This document shows positions 7,701-22,868 of a DNA stretch of 64,000 nucleotides, piece by piece. Within the stretch, counting starts at the first letter, position 1. Each line of letters starts with the position of its first letter. This DNA comes from Colletes latitarsis (Eukaryota; Arthropoda; Insecta; Hymenoptera; Colletidae). Under the pieces are notes generated by a model. That model made no database searches and was not told the origin of the DNA. It saw only the letters and a list, made by a program, of their open reading frames with translations. The stretch lies in assembly GCF_051014445.1 (NCBI RefSeq), contig NW_027488367.1, forward strand, positions 23,979,501-24,043,500, written 5' to 3'. Position numbers and translations under genes: made by a program.

Positions 7701-10700
7701 GCCCTCATCAGACTCATACTTTCGCACACTTCACATACTCGTTGAACAGATCCTGGGTTATTTTCTGGTTTGTATCACGTAGTAAAGTGGTACCACACTG
7801 AAACATTCCATTAAACCTGGTTTGGATCAATATTTTAGAGAATAATTCATGTTATGTTTAGGTAAGGTCTGCGATTTGCTCTCATCAGGCTCATTCTTTC
7901 GCATATTTCTCATACTTGATGGCTAGATCCTGGGCTTTTTCTGGATAGCATCACGTAGTAATGTGGTACCACACTGAAACAGTCGATTAAACCAGGTTCC
8001 GATCAGTACTTTTGAGGATAACGCATGTTAGGCCTAGGCTTGGCCTGGGATCTGCCCTCATCAGGTTCATATTTTCGCGTTCTTCACATACTTGTTGATC
8101 GGATCCTGGGTTTTTTCTGGTTTGGAACACGTAGTAATGTGGGACCACACTGAAACAATCAATTAAACCTGGTCATGATAACTATTTTAGAGGATAACGC
8201 ATGTTAGGTTTGGGTTAGGTCTAGGATTTGCCCTCATCAGGCTCATACTTTCGCATATTTCTCATACTTCATGGCTAGATCCTGGGCTGTTTCTGGATTG
8301 TATCACGTAGTAATGTGGTACCACGCTGAAACAGTCAATTAAGCCTGATTTCGATCAATATTTTAGAGGATAACGCAAGTTAGGTCTGGGATAGGTCTGG
8401 GATTCGCCCACATCAGGCTCATACTTTCGCATATTTCTCATACTTCGTGGCTAGATCCTGGGCTTTTTCTGGATTGCATCACGTAGTAATGAAGTACAAC
8501 ACTGAAACAGTCAATTAAACCTGGTTTCCATCAATATCTTAGAGGACAACGCAAGTTAGGTCTGGGATAGGTCTGGGATTTGCCCTCATCAGGCTCATAC
8601 TTTCGCGTTTTTCACATACTTGTTGAACAGATCCTGGGTTTTTTCCGGTTTGGATCACGTAGTAATGTGGGACCACACTGAAACAATCAATTAAACCTGG
8701 TCATGATAAATATTTTAGAGGATAACGCATGTTAGGTCTGGGTTAGGTCTAGGATTTGCCCTCGTCAGACTCATACTTTCGCATATTTCTCATACTTCAT
8801 GGCTAGATCCTGGGCTATTTCTGGATTGGATCACGTAGTAATGTGGTACCACACTGAAACAGTCAATTAAACCTGGTTTCGATCAATATTTTAGAGGATA
8901 ACGCAAGTTAGGTCTGGGATAGGTCTGGGATTTGCCCTCATCAGGCTCATACTTTCGCGTTTTTCACATACTTGTTGAACATATCCTGGGTTTTTTCTGG
9001 TTTGTGTCACGTAGTACTGTGATACCACACTGAAACAGTCGATTAAACCAGGTTTCGATCAATATTTTTGAGGATAACGCATGTTAGGTCTAGGTTAGGC
9101 CTGGGATTTTCACTCATCAGACACATACTTTCGCATTCTTCACATACTTGTTTAACGGATCCTGGGTTTTTTCTGGTTTGGATCACGTGGTAATATGGGA
9201 CCACACTGAAGCAGTCAATTACACCTGGTTTCGATCAATGTTTTGGAGAATATTTCATCTTAGGTCTAGGTTAGGTCTGGGATTTGCTCTCATCAGGCTC
9301 ATTCTTTCGCATATTTCTCATACTTGATGGCTAGATCCTGGGCTTTTTCTGGATTGCATCACGTAGTAATGAAGTACAACACTGAGACTGTAAATTAAAC
9401 CTGGTTTCCATCAATATTTTAGGGGACAACGCATGTCAGGTCTAGGTTAGGCCTGGGATTTGCCCTATTCAGGGTCATACTTTCGCAGTTTTAACATACA
9501 TGTTGGCCTGATCGAGGGTTATTTCTGCTTTGGATCGCGTAGTGAAGTGGCACCACACTGAAGCAGTCCATTAAACCTGGTTTGGATCAATATTTTAGAG
9601 GATAACGCATGTTAGGTTTGGGTTAGGTCTAGGATTTGCCCTCATCAGGCTCATACTTTCGCATATTTCTCATACTTCATGACTAGATCCTGGGCTGTTT
9701 CTGGATTGTATCACGTAGTGATGTGGTACCACGCTGAAACAGTCAATTAAAACTGGTTTCGATCAATATTTTAGAGGATAACGCAAGTTAGGTCTGGGAT
9801 AGGTCTGGGATTCGCCCTCATCAGGCTCATACTTTCGCGTTTTTCACATACTTGTTGAACTGATCCTGGGTTTTTTCTGGTTTGGATCACGTAGCAATGT
9901 GGTACCACACTGAAACAGTCGATTAAACCTGGTTTCGATCAATATTTTAGAGGATAACGCAAGTTTGGTCTGGGATAGGTCTGGGATTTGCCCTCATCAG
10001 GCTCATACTTTCGCGTTTTTCACATACTTGTTGAACAGATCCTGGGTTTTTTCTGGTTTGGATCACGTAGTAATGTGGGACCACACTGAAACAATCAATT
10101 AAACCTGGTCATGACAAATATTTTAGAGAATAATTCATGTTAGGTCTAGGTTAGGTCTGGGATTTGCTCTCATCAGGCTCATTCTTTCGCATATCTCTCA
10201 TACTTGATGGCTAGATCCTGGGCTTTTTCTGGATTGCATCACGTAGTAATGAAGTACAACACTGAAACAGTCAATTAAACCTGGTTTCCATCAATATCTT
10301 GGAGGACAACGCAAGTTAGGTCAGGGAGAGGTCTGGGATTTGCTCTCATCGGGCTCATACTTTCGCGTTTTGCACATACTTTTTGAACGGATCCTGGGTA
10401 TTTTCTGGCTTGGATCACGTAGTAATGTGGGATCACACTGAAACAATCAATTAAACCTGGTATTGATAAATATTTTAGAGGATAACGCATTTTAGGTCTG
10501 GGATAGGTCTGGGATTTGCCCTCATCAGACTCATACTTTCGCACACTTCACATACTCGTTGAACAGATCCTGGGTTATTTTCTGGTTTGGATCACATAGT
10601 AATGTGGTACCACACTGAAACAGTCGATTAAACCAGGTTTCGATCAATATTTCTGAGGATAACGCATGTTAGGTCTAGGTTAGGCCGGGGTTTTTCACTC

Positions 10701-11340
10701 ATCAGACTCATACTTTCGCATTCTTCACATACTTTTTGAACGGATCCTGGGTTTTTACTGGTTTGGATCACGTAGTAATGTGGTACCACGCTGAAACAGT
10801 CAATTAAAACTGGTTTCGATCAATATTTTAGAGGATAACGCAAGTTTGGTCTGGGATAGGTCTGGGATTTGTCCTCATCAGGCTCATACTTTCGCGTTTT
10901 TCACATACTTGTTGAACAGATCCTGGGTTTTTTCTGGTTTGGATCACGTAGTAAAGTGGGACCACACTGAAACAATCAATTAAACCTGGTATTGATAAAT
11001 ATTTTAGAGGATAACGCATGTTAGGTCTGGGTTAGGTCTAGGATTTGCCCTCATCAGGCTCATTCTTTCGCGTATTTCTCATACTTGATGGCTAGATCCT
11101 GGACTTTTTCTGGATTGCATCACGTAGTAATGAAGTACAACACTGAAACAGTCAATTAAACCTGGTTTCCGTCAATATTTTAGAGGACAACGCATGTTAG
11201 GTCTAGGTTAGGCCTGGGATTTGCCCTCATCAGGGTCATACTTCCGCAGTTTTAACATACATGTTGACCTGATCGAGGGTTTTTTCTGCTTTGGATCACG
11301 TAGTAAAGTGGTACCACACTGAAACAATCAATTAAACCTG
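4737..11340 (+). repeat. Satellite block A: mixed monomers with long-range similarity at 15 and 26 monomers
   Basis: The segment starting at the retroelement junction (landmark at 4748) closely resembles one at 7391, an offset of 2643 bp (15 monomers). The segment around 5442-6300 resembles 10021-10880 at an offset of 4579 bp (26 monomers), with visible point differences. The block is more diverged internally than the one that follows, suggesting an older, less homogenised part of the array. Confidence 0.6.
5261..5880 (+). repeat. 352-bp (two-monomer) tandem duplication
   Basis: The class 2 plus class 1 dimer beginning TATCTCTCATACTTGATGGC at 5261 recurs at 5613, exactly 352 bp later. The two are identical by eye for about 270 bases, including the rare GGGAGAGGTCTGGG variant and GGGTTTCTTCTGG, before diverging after AACCTGGT. 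Confidence 0.75.
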
Positions 11341-13290
11341 GTTTCCATCAATATCTTAGAGGACAACGCAAGTTAGGTCTGGGATAGGTCTGGGATTTGC
11401 CCTCATCAGGCTCATACTTTCGCGTTTTTCACATACTTGTTGAACAGATCCTAGGTTTTTTCCGGTTTGGGTCACGTGGTAGTGTGGTACCACACTGAAA
11501 CAGTCGATTAAACCTGGTTTCGACCAATAGTTTTGAGGATAACGCATGTTAGGTCTAGGTTAGGCCGGGGATTTTCACTCATCAGACTCATACGTTCGCA
11601 TTCTTCACATACTTTTTGAACGGATCCTGGGATTTTTCTGGTTTGGATCACGTAGTAATGTGGGACCACACTGAAACAATCAATTAAACCTGGTCATGAT
11701 AAATATTTTAGAGGATAACGCATGATAGGTCTGGGTTAGGTCTAGGATTTGCCCTCGTCAGACTCATACTTTCGCGTATTACACATACTTGTTGAACAGA
11801 TCCTGGGTTTTTTCTGGTTTGGGTCACGTAGTACTGTGGTACCATACTGAAACAGTCGGTTAAACCAGGTTTCGATCAATATTTTTGAGGATAACGCATG
11901 TTAGGTCTAGGTTAGGCCTGGGATTTTCACTCATCAGACACATACTTTCGCATTCTTCACATACTTGTTGAACGGATCCTGGTTTTTTTCTGGTTTGGAT
12001 CACGTAGTAATGTGGGACCACACTGAAGCAGTCAATTACACCTGGTTTCGATCAATGTTTTGGAGAATATTTCATGTTAGGTCAAGGTTAGGTCTGGGAT
12101 TTGCTCTCATCAGGCTCATTCTTTCGCATATTTCTCATACTTGATGGCTAGATCCTGGGCGTTTCTGGATTGCATCACGTAGTAATGAAGTACAACACTG
12201 AAACTGTAAATTATACCTGGTTTCCATCAATATTTTAGAGGACAACGCACGTCAGGTCTAGGTTAGGCCTGGGGTTTGCCCTCATCAGGGTCATACTTTC
12301 GCAGTTTTAACATACATGTTGGCCTGATCGAGGGTTATTCCTGCTTTGGATCGCGTAGTGAAGTGGTACCACACTGAAGCAGTCCATCAAACATGGTTTG
12401 GATCAATATTTTAGAGGAGAACGCATGTTAGGTCTAGGTTAGGCCTGGGATTTGCCCTCATCAGGGTCATATTTCCGCAGTTTTAACATACATGTTGACC
12501 TGATCGAGGGTTTTTTCTGCTTTGGATCACGTAGTAAAGTGGTACCACACTGAAACAGTCCATTAAACCTGTTTTGGAGCAATATTATAGAGGATAGCGC
12601 ATGTTAGGTCTAGGTTAGGCCTGGGATTTTTACTCATCAGACTCATACTTTAGCATTCTTCACATACTTGTTAAACAGATACAGGGTTTTTTATGGTTTG
12701 GTTCACGTAGTAATGTGGTACCACACTGAAACATTCAATTAAACCTGGTCTTGATAAATATTTTAGAGGATAACGCATGTTAGGTCTGGGTTAGGACTAG
12801 GATTTGCCCCCATCAGGCTCATACTTTCGCATATTTCTCATACTTCATGGCTGGATCCTGGGCTATTTCTGGATTGGATCACGTAGTAATGTGGTACCAC
12901 ACTGAAACTGTCAATTAAACCTGGTTTTGATCAATATTTTAGAGAATAATTCATGTTATGTCTAGGTTAGGTCTGGGATTTGCTCTCATCAGGCTCATTC
13001 TTTCGCATATTTCTCATACTTGATGGCTAGATCCTGGGCTATTTCTGGATTGCATCACGTAGTAATGAAGTACAACACTGAAACAGTCAATTAAACCTGG
13101 TTTCCATCAATATCTTAGAGGACAACGCAAGTTAGGTCTGGGAGAGGTCTGGGATTTGCTCTCATCGGGCTCATACTTTCGCGTTTTTCACATACTTGTT
13201 GAACAGATCCTGGGTTTCTTCTGGTTTGGATCAGGTAGTAATGTGGGACCACACTGAAACAATCAATTAAACCTGGTCATGATAAATATT

Positions 13291-15579
13291 TTAGAGGCTA
13301 ACGCATGTTAGGTCTAGGTTAGGTCTGGGGTTTTCACTCATCAGACTCATACTTTCGCATTCTTCACATACTTTTTGAACGGATCCCGGGTTTTTTCTGG
13401 CTTGGATCACGTAGTAATGTGGGATCACACTGAAACAATCAATTAAACCTGGTACTGATAAATATTTTAGAGGATAACGCATTTTAGGTCTGGGATAGGT
13501 CTGGGATTTGCCCTCATCAGACTCATACTTTCGCACACTTCACATACTCGTTGAACAGATCCTGGGTTATTTTCTGGTTTGGATCACATAGTAATGTGGT
13601 ACCACACTGAAACAGTCGATTAAACCAGGTTTCGATCAATATTTTTGAGGATAACGCATGTTAGGTCTAGGTTAGGCCGGGGTTTTTCACTCATCAGACT
13701 CATACTTTCGCATTCTTCACATACTTGTTGAACGGATCCTGGGTTTTTACTGGTTTGGATCACGTAGTAATGTGGTACCACGCTGAAACAGTCAATTAAA
13801 ACTGGTTTCGATCAATATTTTAGAGGATAACGCAAGTTTGGTCTGGGATAGGTCTGGGATTCGCCCTCATCAGGCTCATACTTTCGCGTTTTTTACATAC
13901 TTGCTGAACTGATGCTGGGTTTTTTGTGGTTTGGATCACGTAGCAATGTGGTACCACACTGAAACAGTCGATTAAACCTGGTTTCGATCAATATTTTAGA
14001 GGATAACGCAAGTTTGGTCTGGGATAGGTCTGGGATTTGTCCTCATCAGGCTCATACTTTCGCGTTTTTCACATACTTGTTGAACAGATCCTGGGTTTTT
14101 TCTGGTTTGGATCACGTAGTAAAGTGGGACCACACTGAAACAATCAATTAAACCTGGTATTGATAAATATTTTAGAGGATAACGCATGTTAGGTCTGGGT
14201 TAGGTCTAGGATTTGCCCTCATCAGGCTCATTCTTTCGCATATTTCTCATACTTGATGGCTAGATCCTGGGCTTTTTCTGGTTTGGTTCACGTAGTAATG
14301 TGGTACCACACTGAAACATTCAATAAAACCTGGTCTTGATAAATATTTTAGAGGATAACGCATGTTACGTCTGGGTCAGGTCTAGAATTTGCCCACATCA
14401 TGCTCATACTTTCGCATCTTTCTCATACATCATGGCTAGATCCTGGGCTATTTCTGGATTGCATCACGTATTAATGAAGTACATCACTGAAACTGTAAAT
14501 TATACCTGGTTTCCATCAATATTTTAGAGGACAACGTATGTCAGGTCTAGGTTAGGCCTGGGGTTTGCCCTCATCAGGGTCATACTTTCGCAGTTTTAAC
14601 ATACATGTTGGCCTGATCGAGGGTTATTCCTGCTTTGGATCGCGTAGTGAAGTGGTACCACACTGAAGCAGTCCATCAAACCTGGTTTGGATCAATATTT
14701 TAGAGGAGAACGCATGTTAGGTCTAGGTTAGGCCTGGGATTTGCCCTCATCAGGGTCATACTTCCGCAGTTTTAACATACATGTTGACCTGATCGAGGGT
14801 TTTTTCTGCTTTGGATCACGTAGTATAGTGGTACCACACTGAAACAGTCCATTAAACCTGGTTTGGAGCAATATTATAGAGGATAGCGCATGTTAGGTCT
14901 AGGTTAGGCCTGGGATTTTTACTCATCAGACTCATACTTTAGCATTCTTCACATACTTGTTAAACAGATACAGGGTTTTTTATGGTTTGGTTCACGTAGT
15001 AATGTGGTACCACACTGAAACATTCAATTAAACCTGGTCTTGATAAATATTTTAGAGGATAACGCATGTTAGGTCTGGGTTAGGACTAGGATTTGCCCCC
15101 ATCAGGCTCATACTTTCGCATATTTCTCATACTTCATGGCTGGATCCTGGGCTATTTCTGGATTGGATCACGTAGTAATGTGGTACCACACTGAAACTGT
15201 CAATTAAACCTGGTTTTGATCAATATTTTAGAGAATAATTCCTGTTATGTCTAGGTTATGTCTGGGATTTGCTCTCATCAGGCTCATTCTTTCGCATATT
15301 TCTCATACTTGATGGCTAGATCCTGGGCTATTTCTGGATTGCATCACGTAGTAATGAAGTACAACACTGAAACAGTCAATTAAACCTGGTTTCCATCAAT
15401 ATCTTAGAGGACAACGCAAGTTAGGTCTGGGAGAGGTCGCGGGTTTGCTCTCATCGGGCTCATACTTTCGCGTTTTTCACATACTTGTTGAACAGATCCT
15501 GGGTTTCTTCTGGTTTGGATCACGTAGTAATGTGGGACCACACTGAAACAATCAATTAAACCTGGTCATGATAAATATT
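13291..15579 (+). repeat. HOR copy reduced to 13 monomers
   Basis: The copy is 2289 bp long and lacks the six-monomer stretch that contains marker Y. The novel junction is near 14280-14340, where a class 2 start (GATGGCTAGATCCTGGGC) is followed directly by CTGGTTTGGTTCACG and CATTCAATAAAACC. This combination is not seen in the other copies. Confidence 0.7.
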
Positions 15580-18500
15580 TTAGAGGCTAACGCATGTTAG
15601 GTCTAGGTTAGGTCTGGGATTTTCACTCATCAGACTCATACTTTCGCATTCTTCACATACTTTTTGAACGGATCCCGGGTTTTTTCTGGCTTGGATCACG
15701 TAGTAATGTGGGATCACACTGAAACAATCAATTAAACCTGGTACTGATAAATATTTTAGAGGATAACGCATTTTAGGTCTGGGATAGGTCTGGGATTTGC
15801 CCTCATCAGACTCATACTTTCGCACACTTCACATACTCGTTGAACAGATCCTGGGTTATTTTCTGGTTTGGATCACATAGTAATGTGGTACCACACTGAA
15901 ACAGTCGATTAAACCAGGTTTCGATCAATATTTTTGAGGATAACGCATGTTAGGTCTAGGTTAGGCCGGGGTTTTTCACTCATCAGACTCATACTTTCGC
16001 ATTCTTCACATACTTGTTGAACGGATCCTGGGTTTTTACTGGTTTGGATCACGTAGTAATGTGGTACCACGCTGAAACAGTCAATTAAAACTGGTTTCGA
16101 TCAATATTTTAGAGGATAACGCAAGTTTGGTCTGGGATAGGTCTGGGATTCGCCCTCATCAGGCTCATACTTTCGCGTTTTTTACATACTTGCTGAACTG
16201 ATGCTGGGTTTTTTGTGGTTTGGATCACGTAGCAATGTGGTACCACACTGAAACAGTCGATTAAACCTGGTTTCGATCAATATTTTAGAGGATAACGCAA
16301 GTTTGGTCTGGGATAGGTCTGGGATTTGTCCTCATCAGGCTCATACTTTCGCGTTTTTCACATACTTGTTGAACAGATCCTGGGTTTTTTCTGGTTTGGA
16401 TCACGTAGTAAAGTGGGACCACACTGAAACAATCAATTAAACCTGGTATTGATAAATATTTTAGAGGATAACGCATGTTAGGTCTGGGTTAGGTCTAGGA
16501 TTTGCCCTCATCAGGCTCATTCTTTCGCATATTTCTCATACTTGATGGCTAGATCCTGGGCTTTTTCTGGATTGCATCACGTAGTAATGAAGTACATCAC
16601 TGAAACTGTAAATTATACCTGGTTTCCATCAATATTTTAGAGGACAACGTATGTCAGGTCTAGGTTAGGCCTGGGGTTTGCCCTCATCAGGGTCATACTT
16701 TCGCAGTTTTAACATACATGTTGGCCTGATCGAGGGTTATTTCTGCTTTGGATCGCGTAGTGAGGTGGTACCACACTGAAGCAGTCCATTAAACCTGGTT
16801 TGGATCAATATTTTAGAGGAGAACGCATGTTAGGTTTGGGTTAGGTCTAGGATTTGCCCTCATCAGGCTCATACTTTCGCATATTTCTCATACTTCATGA
16901 CTAGATCCTGTGCTGTTTCTGGATTGTATCACGTAGTAATGTGGTACCACGCTGAAACAGTCAATTAAAACTGGTTTCGATCAATATTTTAGAAGATAAC
17001 GCAAGTTAGGTCTGGGATAGGTTTGGGATTCGCCCTCATCAGGCTCATACTTTCGCGTTTTCCACATACTTGTTGAACAGATCCTAGGTTTTTTCCTGTT
17101 TGGGTCACGTAGTAGTGTGGTACCACACTGAAACAGTCGATTAAACCTGGTTTCGACCAATAGTTTTGAGGATAACGCATGTTAGGTCTAGGTTAGGCCG
17201 GGGATTTTCACTCATCAGACTCATACGTTCGCATTCTTCACATACTTTTTGAACGGATCCTGGGATTTTTCTGGTTTGGATCACGTAGTAATGTGGGACC
17301 ACACTGAAACAATCAATTAAACCTGGTCATGATAAATATTTTAGAGGATAACGCATGATAGGTCTGGGTTAGGTCTAGGATTTGCCCTCGTCAGACTCAT
17401 ACTTTCGCGTATTACACATACTTGTTGAACAGATCCTGGGTTTTTTCTGGTTTGGGTCACGTAGTACTGTGGTACCATACTGAAACAGTCGATTAAACCA
17501 GGTTTCGATCAATATTTTTGAGGATAACGCATGTTAGGTCTAGGTTAGGCCTGGGATTTTCACTCATCAGACACATACTTTCGCATTCTTCACATACTTG
17601 TTGAACGGATCCTGGGTTTTTTCTGCTTTGGATCACGTAGTAATGTGGGACCACACTGAAGCAGTCAATTACACCTGGTTTCGATCAATGTTTTGGAGAA
17701 TATTTCATGTTAGGTCAAGGTTAGGTCTGGGATTTGCTCTCATCAGGCTCATTCTTTCGCATATTTCTCATACTTGATGGCTAGATCCTGGGCGTTTCTG
17801 GATTGCATCACGTAGTAATGAAGTACAACACTGAAACTGTAAATTATACCTGGTTTCCATCAATATTTTAGAGGACAACGCACGTCAGGTCTAGGTTAGG
17901 CCTGGGGTTTGCCCTCATCAGGGTCATACTTTCGCAGTTTTAACATACATGTTGGCCTGATCGAGGGTTATTTCTGCTTTGGATCGCGTAGTGAGGTGGT
18001 ACCACACTGAAGCAGTCCATTAAACCTGGTTTGGATCAATATTTTAGAGGAGAACGCATGTTAGGTTTGGGTTAGGTCTAGGATTTGCCCTCATCAGGCT
18101 CATACTTTCGCATATTTCTCATACTTCATGACTAGATCCTGTGCTGTTTCTGGATTGTATCACGTAGTAATGTGGTACCACGCTGAAACAGTCAATTAAA
18201 ACTGGTTTCGATCAATATTTTAGAAGATAACGCAAGTTAGGTCTGGGATAGGTTTGGGATTCGCCCTCATCAGGCTCATACTTTCGCGTTTTCCACATAC
18301 TTGTTGAACAGATCCTAGGTTTTTTCCGGTTTGGGTCACGTAGTAGTGTGGTACCACACTGAAACAGTCGATTAAACCTGGTTTCGACCAATAGTTTTGA
18401 GGATAACGCATGTTAGGTCTAGGTTAGGCCGGGGATTTTCACTCATCAGACTCATACGTTCGCATTCTTCACATAATTTTTGAACGGATCCTGGGATTTT

Positions 18501-20154
18501 TCTGGTTTGGATCACGTAGTAATGTGGGACCACACTGAAACAATCAATTAAACCTGGTCATGATAAATATTTTAGAGGATAACGCATGATAGGTCTGGGT
18601 TAGGTCTAGGATTTGCCCTCGTCAGACTCATACTTTCGCGTATTACACATACTTGTTGAACAGATCCTGGGTTTTTTCTGGTTTGGGTCACGTAGTACTG
18701 TGGTACCATACTGAAACAGTCGATTAAACCAGGTTTCGATCAATATTTTTGAGGATAACGCATGTTAGGTCTAGGTTAGGCCTGGGATTTTCACTCATCA
18801 GACACATACTTTCGCATTCTTCACATACTTGTTGAACGGATCCTGGGTTTTTTCTGCTTTGGATCACGTAGTAATGTGGGACCACACTGAAGCAGTCAAT
18901 TACACCTGGTTTCGATCAATGTTTTGGAGAATATTTCATGTTAGGTCAAGGTTAGGTCTGGGATTTGCTCTCATCAGGCTCATTCTTTCGCATATTTCTC
19001 ATACTTGATGGCTAGATCCTGGGCGTTTCTGGATTGCATCACGTAGTAATGAAGTACAACACTGAAACTGTAAATTATACCTGGTTTCCATCAATATTTT
19101 AGAGGACAACGCACGTCAGGTCTAGGTTAGGCCTGGGGTTTGCCATCATCAGGGTCATACTTTCGCAGTTTTAACATACATGTTGGCCTGATCGAGGGTT
19201 ATTCCTGCTTTGGATCGCGTCGTGAAGTGGTACCACACTGAAGCAGTCCACCAAACCTGGTTTGGATCAATATTTTAGAGGAGAACGCATGTTAGGTCTA
19301 GGTTAGGCCTGGGATTTGCCCTCATCAGGGTCATACTTCCGCAGTTTTAACATACATGTTGACCTGATCGAGGGTTTTTTCTGCTTTGGATCACGTAGTA
19401 AAGTGGTACCACACTGAAACAGTCCATTAAACCTGGTTTGGAGCAATATTTTAGAGGATAGCGCATGTTAGGTCTAGGTTAGGCCTGGGATTTTTACTCA
19501 TCAGACTCATACTTTAGCATTCTTCACATACTTGTTAAACAGATACAGGGTTTTTTATGGTTTGGTTCACGTAGTAATGTGGTACCACACTGAAACATTC
19601 AATTAAACCTGGTCTTGATAAATATTTTAGAGGATAACGCATGTTAGGTCTGGGTTAGGACTAGGATTTGCCCCCATCAGGCTCATACTTTCGCATATTT
19701 CTCATACTTCATGGCTGGATCCTGGGCTATTTCTGGATTGGATCACGTAGTAATGTGGTACCACACTGAAACTGTCAATTAAACCTGGTTTTGATCAATA
19801 TTTTAGAGAATAATTCATGTTATGTCTAGGTTAGGTCTGGGATTTGCTCTCATCAGGCTCATTCTTTCGCATATTTCTCATACTTGATGGCTAGATCCTG
19901 GGCTATTTCTGGATTGCATCACGTAGTAATGAAGTACAACACTGAAACAGTCAATTAAACCTGGTTTCCATCAATATCTTAGAGGACAACGCAAGTTAGG
20001 TCTGGGAGAGGTCTGGGATTTGCTCTCATCGGGCTCATACTTTCGCGTTTTTCACATACTTGTTGAACAGATCCTGGGTTTCTTCTGGTTTGGATCACGT
20101 AGTAATGTGGGACCACACTGAAACAATCAATTAAACCTGGTCATGATAAATATT
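15580..20154 (+). repeat. HOR copy expanded to 26 monomers by an internal 7-monomer duplication
   Basis: Marker Y occurs twice, at 17155 and 18386, 1231 bp apart. The intervening seven monomers are duplicated almost exactly, as shown by the shared GATCGAGGGTTATTTCTGC and TACGTTCGC variants. Total length is 4575 bp, the 19-monomer unit plus seven. Confidence 0.75.
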
Positions 20155-22692
20155 TTAGAGGCTAACGCATGTTAGGTCTAGGTTAGGTCTGGGATTTTCA
20201 CTCATCAGACTCATACTTTCGCATTCTTCACATACTTTTTGAACGGATCCCGGGTTTTTTCTGGCTTGGATCACGTAGTAATGTGGGATCACACTGAAAC
20301 AATCAATTAAACCTGGTACTGATAAATATTTTAGAGGATAACGCATTTTAGGTCTGGGATAGGTCTGGGATTTGCCCTCATCAGACTCATACTTTCGCAC
20401 ACTTCACATACTCGTTGAACAGATCCTGGGTTATTTTCTGGTTTGGATCACATAGTAATGTGGTACCACACTGAAACAGTCGATTAAACCAGGTTTCGAT
20501 CAATATTTTTGTGGATAACGCATGTTAGGTCTAGGTTAGGCCGGGGTTTTTCACTCATCAGACTCATACTTTCGCATTCTTCACATACTTGTTGAACGGA
20601 TCCTGGGTTTTTACTGGTTTGGATCACGTAGTAATGTGGTACCACGCTGAAACAGTCAATTAAAACTGGTTTCGATCAATATTTTAGAGGATAACGCAAG
20701 TTTGGTCTGGGATAGGTCTGGGATTCGCCCTCATCAGGCTCATACTTTCGCGTTTTTTACATACTTGCTGAACTGATCCTGGGTTTTTTCTGGTTTGGAT
20801 CACGTAGCAATGTGGTACCACACTGAAACTGTCGATTAAACCTGGTTTCGATCAATATTTTAGAGGATAACGCAAGTTTGGTCTGGGATAGGTCTGGGAT
20901 TTGTCCTCATCAGGCTCATACTTTCGCGTTTTTCACATACTTGTTGAACAGATCCTGGGTTTTTTCTGGTTTGGATCACGTAGTAAAGTGGGACCACACT
21001 GAAACAATCAATTAAACCTGGTATTGATAAATATTTTAGAGGATAACGCATGTTAGGTCTGGGTTAGGTCTAGGATTTGCCCTCATCAGGCTCATTCTTT
21101 CGCATATTTCTCATACTTGATGGCTAGATCCTGGGCTTTTTCTGGATTTCATCACGTAGTAATGAAGTACATCACTGAAACTGTAAATTATACCTGGTTT
21201 CCATCAATATTTTAGAGGACAACGTATGTCAGGTCTAGGTTAGGCCTGGGGTTTGCCCTCATCAGGGTCATACTTTCGCAGTTTTAACATACATGTTGGC
21301 CTGATCGAGGGTTATTTCTGCTTTGGATCGCGTAGTGAGGTGGTACCACACTGAAGCAGTCCATTAAACCTGGTTTGGATCAATATTTTAGAGGAGAACG
21401 CATGTTAGGTTTGGGTTAGGTCTAGGATTTGCCCTCATCAGGCTCATACTTTCGCATATTTCTCATACTTCATGACTAGATCCTGTGCTGTTTCTGGATT
21501 GTATCACGTAGTAATGTGGTACCACGCTGAAACAGTCAATTAAAACTGGTTTCGATCAATATTTTAGAAGATAACGCAAGTTAGGTCTGGGATAGGTTTG
21601 GGATTCGCCCTCATCAGGCTCATACTTTCGCGTTTTCCACATACTTGTTGAACAGATCCTAGGTTTTTTCCGGTTTGGGTCACGTAGTAGTGTGGTACCA
21701 CACTGAAACAGTCGATTAAACCTGGTTTCGACCAATAGTTTTGAGGATAACGCATGTTAGGTCTAGGTTAGGCCGGGGATTTTCACTCATCAGACTCATA
21801 CGTTCGCATTCTTCACATAATTTTTGAACGGATCCTGGGATTTTTCTGGTTTGGATCACGTAGTAATGTGGGACCACACTGAAACAATCAATTAAACCTG
21901 GTCATGATAAATATTTTAGAGGATAACGCATGATAGGTCTGGGTTAGGTCTAGGATTTGCTCTCGTCAGACTCATACTTTCGCGTATTACACATACTTGT
22001 TGAACAGATCCTGGGTTTTTTCTGGTTTGGGTCACGCAGTACTGTGGTACCATACTGAAACAGTCGATTAAACCAGGTTTCGATCAATATTTTTGAGGAT
22101 AACGCATGTTAGGTCTAGGTTAGGCCTGGGATTTTCACTCATCAGACACATACTTTCGCATTCTTCACATACTTGTTGAACGGATCCTGGGTTTTTTCTG
22201 CTTTGGATCACGTAGTAATGTGGGACCACACTGAAGCAGTCAATTACACCTGGTTTCGATCAATGTTTTGGAGAATATTTCATGTTAGGTCAAGGTTAGG
22301 TCTGGGATTTGCTCTCATCAGGCTCATTCTTTCGCATATTTCTCATACTTGATGGCTAGATCCTGGGCGTTTCTGGATTGCATCACGTAGTAATGAAGTA
22401 CAACACTGAAACTGTAAATTATACCTGGTTTCCATCAATATTTTAGAGGACAACGCACGTCAGGTCTAGGTTAGGCCTGGGGTTTGCCCTCATCAGGGTC
22501 ATACTTTCGCAGTTTTAACATACATGTTGGCCTGATCGAGGGTTATTCCTGCTTTGGATCGCGTCGTGAAGTGGTACCACACTGAAGCAGTCCATCAAAC
22601 CTGGTTTGGATCAATATTTTAGAGGAGAACGCATGTTAGGTCTAGGTTAGGCCTGGGATTTGCCCTCATCAGGGTCATACTTCCGCAGTTTT

Positions 22693-22868
22693 AACATACA
22701 TGTTGACCTGATCGAGGGTTTTTTCTGCTTTGGATCACGTAGTAAAGTGGTACCACACTGAAACAGTCCATTAAACCTGGTTTGGAGCAATATTTTAGAG
22801 GATAGCGCATGTTAGGTCTAGGTTAGGCCTGGGATTTTTACTCATCAGACTCATACTTTAGCATTCTT
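22693..22868 (+). repeat. Reference monomer, class 3 (AACATACATGTTG / TGATCGAGGG type)
   Basis: This 176-bp class starts AACATACATGTTGACCTGAT and continues CGAGGG, then CTGCTTTGGATCACG and AGTAAAGTGGTACC. It carries AGTCCATTAAACCTGGTTTG and is preceded by CAGGGTCATAC and CGCAGTTTT. It is scattered among class 1 and 2 monomers, mostly as single copies. Confidence 0.75.
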
